Shown piece after piece: positions 25,301 through 60,900 of a stretch of DNA of 64,000 nt. Source of the DNA: Manis javanica. Lineage: Eukaryota; Chordata; Mammalia; Pholidota; Manidae. The stretch covers positions 146,551,173 to 146,615,172 of the forward strand of contig NC_133156.1 in assembly GCF_040802235.1 (NCBI RefSeq), read 5' to 3'. How positions within the stretch are numbered: the stretch's first letter is position 1; each line of letters starts with the position of its first letter. A program made the translations under genes and the position numbers. The notes beneath the pieces were generated by a model, which was given only the letters and a program-made list of their open reading frames with translations, made no database searches and was not told the origin of the DNA.

Positions 25301-28300
25301 AATCCCACTGCAGGCTCAGCACTAAGAAGCGATCACTCACAACAAGGATGACAACATTGCTGATAGGGAACATGACCTTTGAGTCCAGCTCAGTGCAGCC
25401 CACCTGTGCTGTGCTGTGAACCATGGCTGTGCTCACAGTTACACAGGGAGTGAGGCTTACACTGACTTGTGCTGTGTATGCCATTGGGGAGCCTGGGAAG
25501 TATTCCTAACCGACCTGGACATATTTTCCTTTGGTCTCGTAGGAGCATCAGAAAGGTGGCAAGGACTGGGAACAGGGACTTACGCAGGCTGATGCAGGTC
25601 TGCTGTTGCTCTTTGATCTCTGCTCTCGAAGTGGACAGCAGTGACCCTGATGGTCACAGGCCTGGTCATAAAGCCACTGAGATTAGAAGAACAAGTTGGC
25701 TTGGGCAATGCTGCTTACATTTTAGGATGTCCAGAGGGGAGATTAGATGGTCATCCCCAACCCTCGCCTTCCGCAGAGGCTGAACCCCCATGTGCACCAA
25801 GCCCTTGGGAGTGGACACCAGCCCAGGGGCCAGCAAGCTGGACACCTTACAGAGGGGAATGCTGCTCCCTCCTTCCGTGTCATTCCCGGCAGCTTTACTA
25901 GTTTTCCTTACAAATCCATGTAGCCCTTGTCAGAAAGGTTTCTCTTTGCCTCGGGGCAGTTAGGAACCAGAATGGGCCCATGGGGGAGGTTTGGGCAGGG
26001 CTCTAAGTGGAACCTTCATCTACACCTAGGAGGACCAGGGCAGCCCAAGCCCCAGGATGGAGGACTCCAGGCAGTTTGCCATGGCAAAGGCTCCCATGGG
26101 GCCAGGGGGCCAGGCTCAGCTGGCAGGAAGGTGGCCACCTCTGGGGGCCTACGCAGCACCCAGCAGGACCCAGTCCCCTGGGTCCAGGCCGCCTCAGTCT
26201 CCAAGGCCTGGGTATTCAGGAACCTTTTCCCACGGGCTGTCTCCTCACATGCATAACACCCTTGCACAGAGAACCTGTGGGGATGAATGTTCCTCTTTGA
26301 GAAAAGGTATTAAGTCAGAGGTTGAAAATCTCTCAAGTGGAAATCATCTCTAAGAGGAACTAGGAAGTGCCTGGACTTAAAAATACTTTCTTTAGGTTAT
26401 ATATTATGAATCCATTTCCTGCTCTGATAATGAGCTGAAGGATATACAACAGTCACGTGCCAGGGAGCTACAAGGAGCTTGTGTCCCTCAGCATGAGCGC
26501 CACTTCTCCCCATTATGTCTAGGGGCGGCCCTCCCAAAAGTCGCACCCACCGACTGCGTCAGATTAAGTTCGGGGAGAGGAAATCTCAGGGCAAAATACC
26601 TCTAAAAACCGAATCAGTCAAAGGGAGAAATAAAGTTTAAAACCCGTTTATTGCTTATAAACTTGTAGTCCCAGGCCGTCTCTGTTTCCTGCTCCAGCAG
26701 AGGAAAAACTGGCCCTCCCCTCACCTCTAAGGTACAGATCAGCCCTCCCTGTCCAGGTAATTACCTATTAATATGGAGATGAACTTCTCTCCACCCCTGA
26801 GGAATGATGCAAATGCACTAAAGCCATACTTCTCTCCACCTCCGAATGCCTACTGATATGCAGATATACTAAAGCCAGGCGAGATATTCCGGAAATATTA
26901 CAATTTTACCCGCACCATCGTGCCCACCTGCTAGAGGTGATCTGCTCAACGGGGAGACATGGGGGAAGCAACCCTTTCAGAGGGCAACCCCTTGGAGTGA
27001 CCAGCCTTTTAACATTTAAAGTCAGATTTCGAGTTCTGGAATCCCAGGTACAAGTTCCACGCCTGCTTAATCCACATGGCAAAGCACAAGAACCATCTCC
27101 CGAAATGTTTTCGCAACAAACTGAATGGTAACACCACAGTTTTCTTGCAATCAGAAATAGCCCTTTCATTCAGCAAAATAAAAGCAATTAGACATTATCT
27201 CTCGGAACAACAATGAAACATCTGACTTGGTGATTTAGCAGTAATTTAGGTAACAGCAGATTTGGTAATTTTTAAATGTCTAAAATTGAGAGCAGTTGTC
27301 AGTTTTAATGACATCACTACTTCTTTCTCAACAATCTGTTATCACTGAGATTTGCAGCACTTCCCTTTTCTTGTCTTTCCTTATGCAAAGGCTCTTTTAC
27401 AATTAAGTCTAAAGTGCAGATGCCAGTAAAGCCATGAACTCAGATAAGCACTTGCCTGGCTTCCACTTTTACTTTCTGTCATTCTATACTTTTCCATCAA
27501 CTTTGTTCTTTTTTCATATTATCTGAACTTGCAACTCAAGGGCTAAAGATTCAGTGTGTCCTTCCCGCTCTAGTTCCCTGCTGTTTTAATATGACACACG
27601 CTATGACTTATTTACAAATGAGGCTGGGGCCAGGCTCCACATCACAGGACACTAGAATCCAGCAGGAGAACAGTGAATGCGGAAACTTGTGGGGTAGGAG
27701 CCCTTGCCTTGAGGCACTGCTATCAGCACAGACAGAACCAAGATCCTGCAAGGTCTCAGGCGTGGCTGAGCACAGCCCCTTGGGCGGACTTTAGGAAGAG
27801 GTTGTCTCTGGGCGTTGGCAAGTCCACCCCCGTGAGGCCATTCAGGAAGTCCCTCTCTGGTCTCCAGGTGAAGGTGGGCATGGCCCTAGTGACAGACAGG
27901 GCTGTGCCCTCAAGTTGGGCTTTGTAACTATTGTTCCATGAGTGAAAGGATCCTGAAACAGTCCAGACTCACTCAACTCACTGTTGAACTAGATGGGAAA
28001 ATCCATGAGGAAAGGCCACCTGGATTCAGGTTAATACTAAAAAAAACCTGCTTGGCAGGACAGACAACAGCAGGATATGAGGTCAGACAGCAGCTTAGGG
28101 AGTTGTACCAGGGACCTGGACAACAGCAGAGCAGCTCTGAGCTGACAGTGACAACAGGAAACCACTGACAATTTGTAGCACACACACAAGTTAGCAGGTA
28201 GGACATCAGACGTGGCTCCATGCATAGCAACCAAAGGCAAATGGCAGGGTGGGAAGAATGCTACTGGAGTCCTCCAGAACTGGGAGCCCTGACATCAGCA

Positions 28301-30735
28301 GGAGGAAGCCTCAGTGCAGACAGGATGCAGGCAGACACTGTAACTGTCAAGGGCCATGGATTGTCTGTCGTGGGTTAACAACGTTCCTGCAAATGTCCTC
28401 TGCTGTCCACTGGGGAACTGGTGAGGGCCTTGGCATGTTCTTTCCCAAAGTGTTTCCTCTTCCCCTTCCAGGCAGGCCTTCCTTTCCCTCCCTGGATCTT
28501 CTGTCAAAAAGATTCAGTAGATTCTTCACAATTCATCTTGTGTTCCTTGACTCCTTAAGGGAGTATCTTATTTCTATATTCCCAATACGGAGCACAGTGC
28601 CAGTAAATGAATCAATTCTCAGTAAATGTGTGAATACATAAAAACCCACAGGTTTCTTCTCTGCGTTGAGCAAACACTCCTCACTGACCGTGGGCAGCCC
28701 CTCCATCTAGCTTTGGTCTTCACCCATCTCTCAAGAGGCTGAAACTACCCTAGGACAGGGTCCTACCTCATTCTTGCTCAATTCCAAAGGCTAGCATTGG
28801 CCTCTGCAGACATCTGCTGAGTTCTTTAAATTGCTACTTCCTCTGCCTTGTATCTCCCAAGTAGGTGCCAGGGTTTGTTTCTCTTGCCACCAGCTGCATT
28901 TAGGCTTCCTTTCAAGCAGACTCCTTTCCTGCTCAGTGCTATTGTGATCTGCAGTGCCTGGTACAAATGAGAGGCCGCATAAACGTCTGCTGGTCCAGCC
29001 AGGCATTTATAGCAAGTGCTATAGTCTGTGCTTCTGGTGTCCAAGTGCTCACCGACTTAGGTCAAGTGACCGTTTAATAAATTAGTTGCTTGGTGAGACT
29101 GGAAAATGTTTTTTTCTACTTGGAAAATGTAAATGCCCCCAAAGCACACAGAGTACAGTAACAAGCACAACTTGAAAAACAAAACTGCTCAGCAGTTTAA
29201 AAAACAGCACCTGCAAATCCTTTGGAGCAGTTTTTAAAGCCACTGGCCTTAGAACGTGGGGTTTTAAGTTCCAGCTTCTCTCTTCCAACAGCATTGGGGA
29301 AAACACCTGAATTCTGTGTCTCTGTGGCATCATCTGTATGAAATGACCTATTCAAGTTCTATCACTCTAGGACGGACTTTGGCCCTGTGGGAGGCTGCCT
29401 TCAGCCTTCCACTACAGTGAGCCTGGACACAATTTAACGTTACTTAAATTAAAAAGCTTTGACTCAGGCTTCACACAAAGCTCTGTAAAGTGCTCCCTTT
29501 ACCCATTTCCAATGCCACACATTTGGAAGTTTTTTACTGGCCCTGGAAGTTAGCAGCAGTGTGCATGAATAACACTCCCATTATGTATATGGATATAGTC
29601 ATTTAATAGACAATGCTATTACTGTTTATTGGGCACTCAAGACTTGCCAGCACTGTGCATTTTATGGAGATGGCTTTATTTAACATGTACGCCAATTTCC
29701 CAGGCTGGTCCCATCACTGTGTGCATTTCAGGGGCGGGAAACCTGCTGCAGAGCAGCTTACTAATTTATCTCAGGTCCCTAGTGATGGGATTGGGCTGAC
29801 ACCGGACAGTCTGAGTACAGCGCCTGCTTCTAGCCATTGGAGAAACAGACAGGTTCTGGAGTATTTTATGGAAAGGTATATACAGACATGAGAGTTCTAT
29901 TTATACTCAAATTACACTCGTGCTCAGTCATGTTACAGAAACCAGCAGTCTTGACAAATTTGCTTGCTGGAATAATCTTGGAGTGTCAGGAACGCAAGAC
30001 TCAAAAAAACCTTTGTTGAATGTTGATTCTGCCCATTTAAAGTGTCTGCATAAAGGAAGATGGGGACAGAGTGCACCAGGGACTCCTGCCCCGAAAACCA
30101 TAGTGGAGAGAGCCTTGCAGAAACATGTATGTTTATTTCTTCGTACTTCTCTAAGGGGGTTTTATAAGGTGGGACCCAGAGTCAAGGAGGTCAAATAACT
30201 GCCCACGACCAAAAAATAAGCGAGCCCAACTCTCTCAAGTTGCACTGAATATACCTTTTAACTATACCGAAGGACCGAACCCGGTTTCGGGGCGCCGGGA
30301 GGGGGCGCGGGGAAATGGGACCCGGCCTGCGTGTGCAGGTGGGCGCAGGAAGGGGGCACCGGCCTCGGGCGCAGGGAGACGTAATCCCGCCTGCGGAAAC
30401 GGGCGGGTGCAGGGAGACGGGACCCGGCCTGCGGGTAGGGCAGCCAGCCGTTACCGTTGCGTGTAGTGGACGAGGAACATAGCCAGCAGGATGCGGTTGG
30501 GCCAGCTGTGGAGGCGCTCGGCCTCCGCGCAGCAGCACACGACGAGAGGCACCACCAGCGAGGGTAGCTCCTGCACAGCCCAGGCGACCCGCGCCGGCAG
30601 CAGGAACGCGGAGCGCGGCGACACGTGGCGCCCGTAGGGCGGGCCAGCCAGCCTGAGCACCAGGAAGGCCAGGACGCCCAGGACGCACTCCAGGTAGGCC
30701 AGTCTGTCTAGCAGCAGCCGCTCTGGCAGCTCCAT
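12093..30735 (-). CDS. SRD5A1: SRD5A1 gene, steroid 5-alpha-reductase 1 (whole locus)
   Basis: This gene encodes the NADPH-dependent membrane enzyme of the endoplasmic reticulum that reduces the delta-4,5 double bond of testosterone, progesterone and other 3-oxo-delta-4 steroids. Five coding exons on the minus strand (30735-30455, 20109-19943, 17536-17435, 16355-16205, 13462-13396) total 768 bp, giving 255 residues plus stop; human is 259. All joints are GT-AG and the frame stays open. Recognisable segments are VQELPSL (residues 54-60), [79 protein letters not shown] and the C-terminal PKFRKTIIPFLF, all close to human SRD5A1 as I remember it. The protein is hydrophobic throughout, as expected for a multi-pass enzyme. 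The start has G at -3 and +4. It faces NSUN2 across a shared CpG island. The span is drawn to a candidate poly(A) signal at 12093, which is an inference. Confidence 0.96.
13396..13462 (-). CDS. SRD5A1: SRD5A1 exon 5 coding part (residues 234-255 and stop)
   Basis: The exon is too short to stand out as an open frame on its own. The acceptor is TACTTTAG at 13470-13463. It encodes WYLEKFEDYPKFRKTIIPFLF and then TAA. Human ends WYLRKFEEYPKFRKIIIPFLF, so the match is unambiguous and closes the gene in frame. Confidence 0.96.
13463..16204 (-). other. SRD5A1: SRD5A1 intron 4
   Basis: This is a 2.7-kb intron. It contains one MLT1-type LTR at 14388-14735. I see no other recognisable gene or repeat; the rest is A/T-rich unique-looking sequence. 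Confidence 0.9.
14388..14735 (+). mobile_element. MLT1-type LTR (ERVL-MaLR)
   Basis: Phrases such as GGGACTGGTGCCCTGATGAA, AGCCCCAGGGAGCTCC and GTAAGCCACCCAGTTTGC, with AATAAATGTCTGCTGTTTGT before them, follow the MLT1 LTR as I remember it. It lies in SRD5A1 intron 4. Confidence 0.75.
16205..16355 (-). CDS. SRD5A1: SRD5A1 exon 4 (residues 184-234)
   Basis: The exon is 151 bp. The acceptor is CCCCCAG and the donor is GTAGGT, after CAC CA. It encodes [28 protein letters not shown], which is the family's most conserved block, followed by a divergent membrane segment ending in AQHHHQ. Human has KEHHE at the end of this exon. Confidence 0.96.
16356..17434 (-). other. SRD5A1: SRD5A1 intron 3
   Basis: This is a 1.1-kb intron of A/T-rich sequence. 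Nothing recognisable was seen inside it. Confidence 0.9.
17435..17536 (-). CDS. SRD5A1: SRD5A1 exon 3 (residues 150-184)
   Basis: The exon is 102 bp, so it is frame-preserving. The acceptor is CTTTAG and the donor is GTATGT. It encodes [34 protein letters not shown], the loop and membrane segment with the conserved NIHSD and LRKPG motifs linked to NADPH binding in this family. Confidence 0.96.
17537..19942 (-). other. SRD5A1: SRD5A1 intron 2
   Basis: This is a 2.4-kb intron. It holds the first copy of a 189-bp direct repeat (19067-19255). I recognise no other element. Confidence 0.9.
19067..19255 (+). repeat. 189-bp direct repeat, copy A (SRD5A1 intron 2)
   Basis: It aligns without gaps to 20385-20573, with about 11 differences by eye (about 94% identity). 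I do not recognise it as a known repeat family. Confidence 0.9.
19943..20109 (-). CDS. SRD5A1: SRD5A1 exon 2 (residues 94-150)
   Basis: The exon is 167 bp. The acceptor TTAAG precedes GTCCTTAAT and the donor is CAG|GTGAGT. It encodes [13 protein letters not shown] through the highly conserved [28 protein letters not shown]. Its length is not a multiple of three, so skipping it would shift the frame. It lies between two copies of a 189-bp direct repeat. Confidence 0.96.
20385..20573 (+). repeat. 189-bp direct repeat, copy B (SRD5A1 intron 1)
   Basis: This is the partner of 19067-19255 at an offset of 1318 bp in the same orientation. The two copies enclose SRD5A1 exon 2. Confidence 0.9.
21131..21554 (-). 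mobile_element. Solo LTR, provirus family, antisense copy 2
   Basis: On the minus strand it starts TGTGGATAAAAGGGAAGTTC and continues CTGTGGCCAAGATTCTCACC. It has the same long middle segment as 665-1087 and ends near GGGGGCTGATACC, so the last bases look trimmed. Confidence 0.75.
22561..23155. mobile_element. hAT-Charlie-type element, split by an insertion
   Basis: The left part (22561-22612) reads CAGGTGTCAGCCAAGATGGC. The right part (22979 onwards) resumes with GTCTGGGCTAAGGATGGTTT and TCCATGAACAAGG. Together they follow a common mammalian non-autonomous hAT sequence. The right end is uncertain. Confidence 0.6.
22613..22965 (-). mobile_element. Retrotransposed L1-tail-like fragment with target duplication
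   Basis: It has a T tract at the left end (a poly(A) tail on the minus strand). Exact 13-bp duplications, CCCATCTACTTTT, flank it at 22600-22612 and 22966-22978. The 353-bp body, with TATTTATTGATCAAATGGTT, recalls a fragment common in pangolin genomes (memory only). Confidence 0.8.
23994..24461 (-). mobile_element. LTR of the provirus family, left arm of an inverted pair
   Basis: On the plus strand it starts TGTCTTGCCAATGGGTTTCA and ends CCATTTTATCCACA, so the LTR reads right to left. The middle holds several diverged copies of a Cys/Gly-type G/C-rich unit. Confidence 0.75.
24466..24734 (+). mobile_element. LTR of the provirus family, right arm of an inverted pair (partial)
   Basis: It contains the 3' part of the LTR in plus orientation: GGAAATAAAGTTGGGTATAA, then CCCTTTCACCCCAAGAATG, ending GAAACCCATTGGTAAGACA. 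It mirrors the left arm after only a few bases. Confidence 0.75.
26516..27014 (-). mobile_element. Probable solo LTR of a different ERV (class I-like)
   Basis: The minus strand has GCAATAAACGGGTTTTAAAC, like a retroviral R/poly(A) region, followed by TTTATTTCTCC and a G/C-rich end. Candidate left ends are TGTCTCCCCGTTG or TGTTAAAAGGCTGG. No clear target duplication was found, so the boundaries are tentative. Confidence 0.45.
29618..29830 (-). mobile_element. MIR SINE, antisense
   Basis: TTTATTGGGCACTCAAGACT, then GCCAGCACTGTGCAT, followed by a diverged middle. This matches the reverse complement of the MIR 3' half. Confidence 0.6.
30305..30440. repeat. G/C-rich imperfect tandem repeat in SRD5A1 intron 1
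   Basis: Three imperfect copies of a roughly 30-bp unit (core GCAGGGAGACGGGACCCGGC, followed by CTGCG) start near 30306, 30368 and 30406. They lie within 15-150 bp of the exon 1 donor. The array may vary in copy number. Confidence 0.55.
30455..30735 (-). CDS. SRD5A1: SRD5A1 exon 1 (residues 1-94)
   Basis: The exon opens with ATG at 30735-30733 in a strong start context and ends with codon phase 2 before the donor GTAACG (CAA CG|GT). It encodes the N-terminal membrane segment, the YGRH motif and the conserved VQELPSL stretch with Glu56, which corresponds to the inhibitor- and steroid-contacting glutamate region of the family. It then runs into LLAMFLVHY. The middle of the exon (residues 25-47 and 62-75) differs most from human. 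Confidence 0.96.
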
Positions 30736-30802
30736 CGCCGGGCCCGGCGTGCGCGCTCCATGACCCAGCGGCGGCCGTGGGCGACATATAAGGCGCCGCT
30801 GA

Positions 30803-30811
30803 GGGGGCGGG
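30803..30811 (+). promoter_or_regulatory. GC box (Sp1-type) near SRD5A1 start
   Basis: GGGGGCGGG lies 68 bp upstream of the SRD5A1 start codon. It may belong to the SRD5A1 core promoter or 5' UTR. Confidence 0.4.
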
Positions 30812-30945
30812 AGGCACGGTTACCGGATGCGGACGCGGGCCGAGGACTCGCGGGGCAGGCGGCGTAGCCTGGGCGACCGGCAGGCGCAGGCGCAGGCGCA
30901 CGGCGTCGGCCGGGTGGACGAGTCGCGGGCGCGGGCGGGACAGCT

Positions 30946-30953
30946 CCGCCCCC
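30946..30953 (-). promoter_or_regulatory. GC box (Sp1-type)
   Basis: The plus strand reads CCGCCCCC, i.e. GGGGGCGG on the minus strand, 6 bp from the NRF1-type site. It is a common Sp1/KLF motif in CpG islands, so on its own it is weak evidence. Confidence 0.45.
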
Positions 30954-30958
30954 TGCTG

Positions 30959-30970
30959 TGCGCACGCGCG
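30959..30970 (+). promoter_or_regulatory. NRF1-type site TGCGCACGCGCG
   Basis: All twelve bases fit the NRF1 consensus YGCGCAYGCGCR. The site lies midway between the two start codons, where a factor could serve both genes. Occupancy is an inference. Confidence 0.6.
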
Positions 30971-31252
30971 CCCTCGGGCTGCCCGCGGCGCTGCCTGACG
31001 CTGCTCGGGCGGTCGGCGCGGAGACCCAGCGGGGTGCCCTCTGGAGCCACTTCCCCACTCCGGGCTGTCAGCGGTTCCCTTCGCTCGTTGCCTTCCGGGA
31101 GCACGGGTCGCGGCGCTTTGAGCTTATTTCTTGAACGTCCCTGCAGGCCCGGGAGAGGCGCGGGCCGGGCCCGGGGACCTCGGCGGCAGCCCGGAAGCGG
31201 GGCGGCGGTGGCGGGGCGCTGTGCGCGGGCGCTGTGGGCGGCCGCGTGGGCC

Positions 31253-57163
<25,911 letters not shown>

Positions 57164-57739
57164 TTTTCACAGAGTAAGAGCTGTGTCATGAATTGTCCTA
57201 ATTATGAGGGTTTTACATGCTTTTATTGAGTGGAGTACTTTGGAGTTTTAATCTTTTAAGCAGGGTTTAAGGATCCTTGGAGCGCTTAAATAAAGAATTT
57301 TCATGGATAATATATGTGCATATGACTCTTGTTTTACTCTTCATGAAGCAGAACAAACTTATTTTTGGGTAAAGGGAAATGTTGGAATTAAAGCATTCTT
57401 AGCTGGGGAAGGAATTCTAATATGAAGGCTGCTCTGGAGTTGAGTGGTTTGGTGTGAAAGCCCTTCTAGGGCTTTCCTGTGGGCTTGCCTCTTCTCTTCT
57501 AGAGGGCAGGGTTAGTGCCACAGCCACAGTGAGACAGGATTGGGGCGGAAAAAGGTTCTCTTAGCAATTTGAGAAAATCTGCAGTGTGGAATGGGCTCCC
57601 GGGGCAGAGGACCTGTACGTGATGTTATCAGGCAGGAGACGCACGCACATTTCAGTTAATCCTTTGGTGACTTCTCGCTGTGTGCTTGCTGGGTTCTGAG
57701 GGCCAGCGAAACAGCTTCCCAACACAGTTTCACAATTTA

Positions 57740-57885
57740 AAGAAATGCTGTGGTGCAGTGAACCTTTATGTCCCTGTCACCTAGCTTTTAATAGTTATTA
57801 ACACATTCTTATTTTATCACCTCTGCTTTCTTCTCTACTCCACCTCTTTGTATTACTTTGATGTAATCCAACAGCATTTCAACTA
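57740..57885 (-). mobile_element. Older L1M fragment, antisense, left part
   Basis: CAGTGAACCTTTATGTCCCT, then GTCACCTAGCTTTTAATAGT, resembles an L1M 3' UTR. It appears to continue at about 59560, beyond the inserted sense L1. Confidence 0.5.
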
Positions 57886-57889
57886 GGTG

Positions 57890-59530
57890 GACATCTCAAA
57901 AGATAAGGAGCCATTTTCTTTTTAAAAAATAACCTTAGTAACTTCACACAAAAAACAGCAATAATTCCTTAATATCAAATAGCTTATATGGAAGTTCTAT
58001 ACACTGAAAACCTCAAGACATAGGTATATGAAATCTAAGACATAGATAATCAATATTCATGGATAAGAATAAAGTTAAAATGTCCATATTACCCAAAATG
58101 ACTTGCAGATTGAATGTAATACCTATAAAAATCCCAATGGAACTTTTCCCAGAAACAAAAACCTAAAATTTGCATGAAACCACAAAAGACCCCAAATAGC
58201 CAAAGCAATCTTGAGAAAGAACAAAACTGGAGCCATCACACTTCCTGATTTCAATCTATATAACAAAGCTATGGTAATCAAAGCAGTATGGTATTGGCAT
58301 AGGAACAGAAACAGATCAAAGGACAGAATTGAGAGTCTAAGAATAAACCCATAAATGTTTGGTCAGTTTGTGACAGAAACCAAGAATACACAATGGGTAA
58401 AGGCTAGTCTTTTCAATAAGTAGCACTGGGGCAACTGGGTAATGCGGAATGACACAATCCCTGCCTCACATCACATACAAAGGTCATCATCTCAAATGAG
58501 ACTTGAATGGAAGACCTGGAACTTGAACACTAAGAAAACAGCAAGTAAGCTCCTTGATATGGGTCTTGGCAATTATGTTTTTGGATTTGACACTGAAATA
58601 AAAGTATCAAAAGCAAAAATAAGTAGGACTATGCCAAATTGAACTGCTGCCCAGCAGAGGAAACCAGCAGTAAAAGGAAAAGGCCACCTGTGGGATGGGA
58701 GAAAATACTTGCAAACTACACATGTGGTAAGGGGTTAATATCCAAAATACACAAGAAACTCCTACAGCTGAATAGCAAAATTTGACCAAATTAATAAATG
58801 GGCAGAGGGCCTGAATACGCATTTTTCCAGAAAAGAAATGCAGATGAGCCAACAGACACATGAAAAAATGTCCAGCATCACTACTCATCAGGGAAATGCA
58901 AATCAAAGCCACAAATGCCCTCACAGCTGTAGAATGGCTGGTATTAAAGACAAGAGAAAGTGTTGGTGAGGATGTGGAGAGAAGGGAACACTTGTGCACC
59001 CTTGGTGGGAATGTAAACTGGTGCAGCTGCTACAGAAAACAGGATGGAGGCTTCTCAAAAAATTTATAAAGACAGAACTACCATATGATCCAGCAATTCC
59101 ACTTCTGGATAAATGTCCAAAGAAAATGAAACCATTATATCCAAGAGATATCTGTACCCCATGTTCATTACAACAACATTCATAAGAGTCAAGATACGGA
59201 AATAATGTAAACATCCATTGATAGATGAATGGGATGAAGAAAATGTGATGCACACACATACGCAATGGAATATTCAGCTATACAAGAGGAAACTCATTCA
59301 TGAAGACATGGATGGACCTTGAGAGTGTGCTAAGTGAGGGAAGTCAAAGATGGACAAGTACATAGTATCATTTATATGTGAAATCTACAAATGTTAAATT
59401 CATAGAAACAGGAGCAAAGTGGTTGCTGGAAGTGGGGGAAATAGGGAAGAACTAAAGATTAAAAAACACAAATAGGTAGGTAATGTTCACCTTTGCTTGT
59501 TTATCTGAATTTGTTTTTAATTGTTAATAA
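57890..59530 (+). mobile_element. Truncated L1 (ORF2 end and 3' UTR), sense
   Basis: AATGTCCATATTACCCAAAA, ATCACACTTCCTGATTTCAA, CATGGATGGACCTTGAGAG and CAATGGAATATTCAGCTATA follow the L1 ORF2 3' end. The frame is broken in many places. Confidence 0.85.
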
Positions 59531-59559
59531 TTAGAACAAAGAAAACACAATGCATTTGG

Positions 59560-60900
59560 TTGGTTGGTCTCCTAAGTCTCTTTTAAAGTACTTTCAAACT
59601 CAGAACCTAATAAAAAGAACTCCTATTTACACTTCACCTAAATTCTTGTGTGTGTGTGTATGTAATTTTCTTCTGAACCATTTGGAGTAGGTTGCAGACA
59701 TGTCCCATTACTCTTAAGACTTAAGGTGTCTTTCCTAAAAACAAAGGCACCTCTTGCATAATGGCAACACAAGTATTAGCAATGACTCCATCCAATGACA
59801 CTGTAGCCATCCAACTCTCAGACCTCTTTCTACCTGTGGCTGAGTAGTGACATTTACAGGTCGGTGACGTGTCATGCGTAGTTGTCTTTTGATTTCAGTC
59901 TGGAATAGTTCGAAATCTGTCTTGTGACTGACATTTTGGGGAATACAGGTCTATTTGTAGAATGTTCTTCTGTTTTGTCCAATGTGTCCTCATGATTTCC
60001 ACATTTCTGACGGGAGTACTTCAGAGGTGGTGCTCCATTTCTTTCACTGGAACATGTTGGGAGGCTTGTGATGGGGATTTTTCTCCTTTCTACTGAAGTT
60101 AAGCTTTACTTGATTGCCTGCCTGCTGTTTCTCCACTGAAAAGTTAAAAAGTATTTTTCAGGGAGATACTTCAAGACCATATGTATATCTGCCTGTTCGT
60201 TTTAACTTAACTGCTTCAGCATCTCTTGGTAATTTTTCCCTGAGCCAGTTTGTAACTATGATAGTTGCAAAATGGCAATTTTCTATTTTATTATTCCATT
60301 ATTAGTGTGCATTCTAAATTAAATGCTCTTCCCTCTCCGGTTTTCTTTATTCACTTATTTATATCACAGGAACTCAAGGATTCCAATTTTATTCAGGAAG
60401 TTATATGTCACTGTCAGTATTTATTGCCAAACTGTCCCAGAATTGCCTGATGGGAGCTGCTTCCAGTTGGTTCTGATGTCCTTCCACACGTCCAGACCAC
60501 CTTACTTGCTGGTACACGAGATCCTCGAGAGCTGGAGTCACTCTGAAGCCCTGGCTGCCTTTGGTGGAGCATGGTGATGAGGTATCAAGGTCTGGTATTA
60601 GGTGTGCTCACTGCTTTTTATCATTTCCTCTAGACCCTGTCAGCAGACAGAACTAGGAAAGTGTCTGTGTGTGCATGCATATATATGACCTACAAATTGT
60701 TTAAAGCCATGTCACACCAAAACATCTGATTCCAAGCCCACACTCTGGGTTCCATTGTAGCCTCTCCTGGATTTATTGCTCCCTTCCCTAATAGCACCAT
60801 GGCTCTGATTTTCCTCACTATATTTACCTAATTGTTCAACCTTTGCATGCTCTAATCTCCTTTTGCTGGCTTTGAAGCCTCAGATCCTGGCCCTCCTGAA
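59560..60900 (-). mobile_element. Older L1M 3' UTR, antisense, right part
   Basis: TGTCCTCATGATTTCCACAT, TTCTCCACTGAAAAGTTAAA, GGGAGATACTTCAAGACCAT and AAGGTCTGGTATTAGGTG track the L1M 3' UTR in reverse complement. A short TG repeat lies at 59648-59663. Confidence 0.65.

Larger units (their letters stand above)
20110..30454 (-). other. SRD5A1: SRD5A1 intron 1
   Basis: This is a 10.3-kb intron. It contains the second copy of the 189-bp repeat (20385-20573), an LTR at about 21131-21554, a hAT element holding an inserted L1 tail (22561-23155), an inverted LTR pair (23994-24734), a different LTR (26516-27014), a MIR (29618-29830) and a G/C-rich tandem repeat beside exon 1. The stretches 24735-26515 and 27015-29617 show no feature I can name, apart from a possible old L2/MIR-type tail near 28580-28640. 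Confidence 0.85.

Noticed and set aside
30784-30793. TATA-like ACATATAAGG on the plus strand
   Set aside because: It sits about 460 bp before the NSUN2 start codon and inside the likely SRD5A1 5' UTR, which is a poor position for a core promoter of either gene.
30191-30901. 236-codon antisense open frame across the CpG island, with overlapping frames of 203 and 230 codons nearby
   Set aside because: Stop codons are rare in G/C-rich DNA. The frames overlap SRD5A1 exon 1 and NSUN2 exons 1-2 in other frames and encode only Arg/Pro/Ala-rich text.
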